NCBI GenBank assembly: GCA_035415725.1
Contig: DAOOGN010000134.1
Span: forward strand, 1 to 7,600
Direction of reading: 5' to 3'
Source of the DNA: DSWT01 sp035415725
Lineage (GTDB): Bacteria > Chloroflexota > Anaerolineae > B4-G1 > SLSP01
DNA: 7,600 nt
A model generated the notes under the pieces. It did no database searches. It was given only the letters and a program-made list of their open reading frames with translations, and had not been told where the DNA came from. Both the position numbers and the translations under genes were made by a program. This document shows, piece after piece, positions 4,610-7,600 of the stretch; position 1 is the stretch's first letter; every line of letters starts with the position of its first letter.

Positions 4610-7504
4610 TTACACCGTCTCGCCCATCTTGATGGCCTGGAACAGCTTCATCTTGACAAGCGAGCGGACCAACACGCCCAGGGCAATGACGAACAAGGCT
4701 GCGAACAGAATGTAGAGGCGCAGGATAGCCGGCCACGCAATTTCGACGACGAAAGGTGGCGTGTAGGCGGTCGCATCCGCGCCCATCTGCAGATAGGGGA
4801 CAAAGGTGTGGCTGGCCCAGATGCCCAGACCTGTTCCGGCAGCACTGCCGATGACGAGGAGAAAGATCAGCTCCCAGGCGACGAAACTCGTCATGTGGCG
4901 TGTGGAGAGACCCACGGCGCGTAACACGCCCAATTCGACGGCGCGGCGACGGAACGAGGAGAGAGCATACAAGATAAAGCCCAGCGCTGTCAGTATGGCG
5001 GCAGCTCCAAAGCCTACCGAAAGGAAGCCCAAAAGTCCCTGGCGTTCCGGCTGCTGCTGTGCTTTGAGGATGCGCTGAGAAGTGACCCGCATGTCTTGCG
5101 CTCCCAGGTCCATCGCCCACATAGCATCGGCCAATGACTCATCATTCACATCAGGCTCTGTGTTCAGCCACACCTGATAAGGAAGCTGGCTCTGGGCTTG
5201 CATAAAATAGTAATCCAGGTTGCCCACCACCAACGGGCCGGTATCGGGATACCATGTGGGAAAATAATCGAAACTGCCGACAATCTTGAGGGAGAGCACG
5301 ACCGACGTTTCATACCCTACCACGGTAACGTTGACGGTGTCGCCGACATTGAAAATATACGTTTCCATAAAGTCGCGGGGAAGCAGGACGCCGTTCTCGG
5401 TGATGGCAAGTTGGTTCATCAGTTCTCCTAACGCTACAGGGGCAAAGTCCGCGCGCCAGAAAGCGACCTGTGGAAAATCCACGCGATCCACGCCGATGAA
5501 TGTCCCGGCCTGGAATCCATGGCCCGTTTGCACCAGCGCCCGGTAGCGTCCAACGCGCGCCGCCGCCTCCACACCGGGGAGAGCGCGATATTCGCTGACC
5601 GGCAGGAAATGCCAGCTCGTTCCGGCGGTGCTGAGAGAGGAAGCCATCATCATGTCCCCGCCGCCGGTCGCGTCGCCGGTATCCACCAAACTCACATCGG
5701 CTCCCACGCCGTAGAACTGCTGATCGTGCAGATGGGTTTCCAACGTGGCCGACAGCGACGCCGTATAGGTCGCCAGGCTCAAGGTGAGGATGAGCAGGCC
5801 GAGCGGCGCGGTATAGAAGCCGGGAGCGCGCGCCAACTGACGAGCAGCGAGCAGGAATCCCACACTGCGCGTTTGTGCGCCTAGCCAGGCCAGCGCTTTC
5901 ATCAGCCAGGGAAGAAGACGCATGATGAGGAGCGCCAGGGCGAAGAGGCTCAAGGCGGGAACCAGGAACAAGAGCGGATCTTGCAGTGGAGCAGAGGCCA
6001 GCGCCTCTGTCGAAGGCATCAGGCCGCCCTGTTGACGCAGGCGGTACGCGCCGTAACCTGCCGGAATGAGAAGCAATCCATCCAGCCACACACGCTGCCA
6101 CCAGGGCGGACGCAGGGCGCGAGCGCGCTCTTGTTTGTACGTGACGATGGTGTGCCGCGCCGCCCCCACCGTCGGGATGACCTGGGCGACGAGGGTGAAG
6201 ATCATCGCCGCGACGCCGAAACGCGCTGTAGCCCAGGTCATCCCCACCCGCAAGTCGGTCGCCAGCGAAAAATTCAGAAAGCTGCGCACTTGTCCGATAG
6301 TATAGGCAAGCAGGAGACTGACAGGCAGTGCTGCGACCAGAGCGATGATGCCCAGAGTGACGCTTTCCCAGGCGGTGATACGGCTCACTTGCGCTACCGT
6401 CGCTCCACGGCTGCGCAGGACCGCAATCTGGTTGCGATGTTGCTCGACGGTCAAGGTAACAACAAGGACGATAAAGGCCACGATCAGGCTGATGATGGGG
6501 ACGCTGAAGGCAAAGAGGAGCGTCGTCAAATTGTTGGCCGATGCCTGATATTGCTCCAAAATCTTGATCGAATCGATATCCAGGATGGTGCCCGCCAGAA
6601 TGTGAGTGACGGTGCGCCGCAGAAGTTCAATACGACTCAACAATGGCTCTATATCGCCGACATAGATTTTCTCCGCATCCATCGGCAAGTACCAGAGAGC
6701 CTGATAGATCTCGTCGTCAAGCGCCGGGCTGATGCGGTTAGCAAAGGTGGTTTCCGACACGAACAAGAGGTTATCAAGGGGAAGCTGGCTGTATTCCCAG
6801 AACTCTGCGCGTGGATTGACAGGCTCCCATATCCCGGTGATGCGCACTTCAAATTGAGCCGGTTGGGCCTCATAGCTGTGTAGCGCACGGAGATCATACG
6901 CGATATAGGTTTCTCCTAACTGGACACCCATCTTGTCGGCGATGGAGCGGTTGAGCGCCACGTCGAAGGCGCCCGCGGAAGTCGTGGCGTCGGCCGGAAA
7001 ATCGCCTTCGATGATTTTAATATGCTGTTCTGGTTGACCGATACAGGCCAGGCCAATCCGATACGCCGGCTGTATCTCGGTGACTTTCGCGGCATCCTGG
7101 ACGGAGAAGAGGCCAAAAGTGCCCGTATTGAATAACCTTGCACCGGGGACGTTGGGTGCAGGTTGCAATGCCAGATCGCGATAAACCTGAGCCTGGAAGT
7201 AAGTATCCAGCGGACTGATGCCTTCCCACTGCTGGGGGACGGTGAACGAACCCGAGTAGCGAAAGAGCAAAGCAACGGGAGGGCGAACCGCCAGGCCGCG
7301 ATACTGGGGGGTAGCGGAGAACAATCCCGCGCTCAACATCCGGTAATAGGTCGCCTCGGCGTAGAGAGGGATGCTCATCACCAGGGCGATGACAATGACC
7401 AGCCCCAACAGGATCGCTAACGCCAGTCCACGCTGCGCGAGCAGACGCTTGAGGGCAATCGTCCAGGAGTCCCAAAGGCGAAGAAGCAGTTTGAGCACAA
7501 ACAT
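4610..7504 (-). CDS. FtsX/MacB-type ABC transporter permease with two FtsX domains (964 aa)
   Basis: Membrane component of an ABC system of the FtsX/LolCE/MacB type. Such proteins usually couple a cytoplasmic ATPase to work on lipids, lipoproteins, peptides or cell-wall factors outside the membrane. Hydrophobic segments are visible near residues 26-48, 328-352, 378-402, 425-447, 471-487, 508-531, 564-586, 825-848, 873-897 and 924-948, about ten in all. Large soluble, probably extracytoplasmic regions lie at about 50-325 and 587-822. The two FtsX domains share a motif: NQIAVLRSRGATVAQVSRITAWE-like at 358-380 and VELGVLRAVGLSTRHMTSFVAWE-like at 856-878. The protein is therefore an internal duplication of the unit one TM helix, extracellular domain, three TM helices. 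No ATPase is in the window; it may lie off the right edge or elsewhere. The ATG at 7504 has no clear Shine-Dalgarno sequence, and the frame stays open upstream to the window edge, so the exact start is less certain than the rest. The substrate is unknown. Confidence 0.92.
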   Translation of the reverse strand: MFVLKLLLRLWDSWTIALKRLLAQRGLALAILLGLVIVIALVMSIPLYAEATYYRMLSAGLFSATPQYRGLAVRPPVALLFRYSGSFTVPQQWEGISPLDTYFQAQVYRDLALQPAPNVPGARLFNTGTFGLFSVQDAAKVTEIQPAYRIGLACIGQPEQHIKIIEGDFPADATTSAGAFDVALNRSIADKMGVQLGETYIAYDLRALHSYEAQPAQFEVRITGIWEPVNPRAEFWEYSQLPLDNLLFVSETTFANRISPALDDEIYQALWYLPMDAEKIYVGDIEPLLSRIELLRRTVTHILAGTILDIDSIKILEQYQASANNLTTLLFAFSVPIISLIVAFIVLVVTLTVEQHRNQIAVLRSRGATVAQVSRITAWESVTLGIIALVAALPVSLLLAYTIGQVRSFLNFSLATDLRVGMTWATARFGVAAMIFTLVAQVIPTVGAARHTIVTYKQERARALRPPWWQRVWLDGLLLIPAGYGAYRLRQQGGLMPSTEALASAPLQDPLLFLVPALSLFALALLIMRLLPWLMKALAWLGAQTRSVGFLLAARQLARAPGFYTAPLGLLILTLSLATYTASLSATLETHLHDQQFYGVGADVSLVDTGDATGGGDMMMASSLSTAGTSWHFLPVSEYRALPGVEAAARVGRYRALVQTGHGFQAGTFIGVDRVDFPQVAFWRADFAPVALGELMNQLAITENGVLLPRDFMETYIFNVGDTVNVTVVGYETSVVLSLKIVGSFDYFPTWYPDTGPLVVGNLDYYFMQAQSQLPYQVWLNTEPDVNDESLADAMWAMDLGAQDMRVTSQRILKAQQQPERQGLLGFLSVGFGAAAILTALGFILYALSSFRRRAVELGVLRAVGLSTRHMTSFVAWELIFLLVIGSAAGTGLGIWASHTFVPYLQMGADATAYTPPFVVEIAWPAILRLYILFAALFVIALGVLVRSLVKMKLFQAIKMGETV

Positions 7505-7513
7505 AAGAATATC

Positions 7514-7532
7514 AACTCGGTAACTATTCAGC
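7514..7532 (+). repeat. 19-bp intergenic repeat, right copy
   Basis: This matches 54-72 at 18 of 19 bases in the same orientation. It lies only nine bases upstream of the permease start codon and overlaps the inner end of copy B of the 48-bp repeat (7527-7574). It occupies the zone where a ribosome binding site would be expected. Confidence 0.75.
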
Positions 7533-7574
7533 CACCCTTGCCAGATGGCGAACGGGACTTTGGGGAGGGCACAT
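7527..7574 (-). repeat. 48-bp repeat, copy B (inverted partner at 4491-4538)
   Basis: On the minus strand this matches copy A at 40 of 48 bases without gaps, with the 18 bases at 7527-7544 exact. The pair points inward and encloses a segment of about 3.1 kb (4491-7574) whose only gene is the permease. I saw no matching target-site duplication just outside the two copies. Copy B lies 22 bases upstream of the permease ATG and probably forms part of its leader or promoter region. Confidence 0.8.
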
Positions 7575-7600
7575 AACAGGTTACCCCTTCGGCAGGTGCT

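Noticed and set aside
4470..5120. 216-codon minus-strand frame over the permease 3' end
   Set aside because: It overlaps the conserved second FtsX domain in another frame, and its product is rich in Arg, Gly, Ser and Pro without any motif.
5981..6883. 300-codon plus-strand open frame opposite the permease
   Set aside because: It is antisense to membrane helices and FtsX motifs of the permease. Its product is hydrophilic and Arg/Asp-rich with no recognisable domain.

Overview
The window is bacterial DNA with GC-rich genes and more AT-rich intergenic stretches. It holds three well-supported genes: uvrA on the plus strand, then a mandelate racemase/muconate lactonizing enzyme (MR/MLE) family gene and a large FtsX-type ABC permease, both on the minus strand. 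No marker fixes the taxonomy. Repeat-rich intergenic DNA next to a very large FtsX-type permease and an orphan sugar-acid enzyme would suit a Chloroflexota-like genome, but that is a weak inference.

Layout. Positions 1-336 are noncoding and full of short repeats, and they carry a likely uvrA promoter (TATAAT at 242-247). uvrA (337-3222) looks complete and intact. It ends tail-to-tail with the MR/MLE gene (4408-3215, minus), sharing 8 bp. The 201-bp gap at 4409-4609 holds the strong ribosome binding site of the MR/MLE gene, a run of spaced GACT motifs, and one copy of a 48-bp repeat. The permease gene (7504-4610, minus) follows. Between it and the right edge lie a second, inverted copy of the 48-bp repeat and a 19-bp repeat shared with the left end of the window.

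Function. UvrA is the damage sensor of nucleotide excision repair. The MR/MLE protein is probably a sugar-acid dehydratase or a related enzyme of unknown substrate. The permease would need an ABC ATPase that is not in the window. I see no sign that the three genes work together. All three are ordinary families, and no undescribed multi-gene system is visible.

The least explained signal is the intergenic repeats. They bracket the permease gene as an inverted pair and come within 9 nt of its start codon. No transposase, integrase, CRISPR array, tRNA or rRNA was seen.
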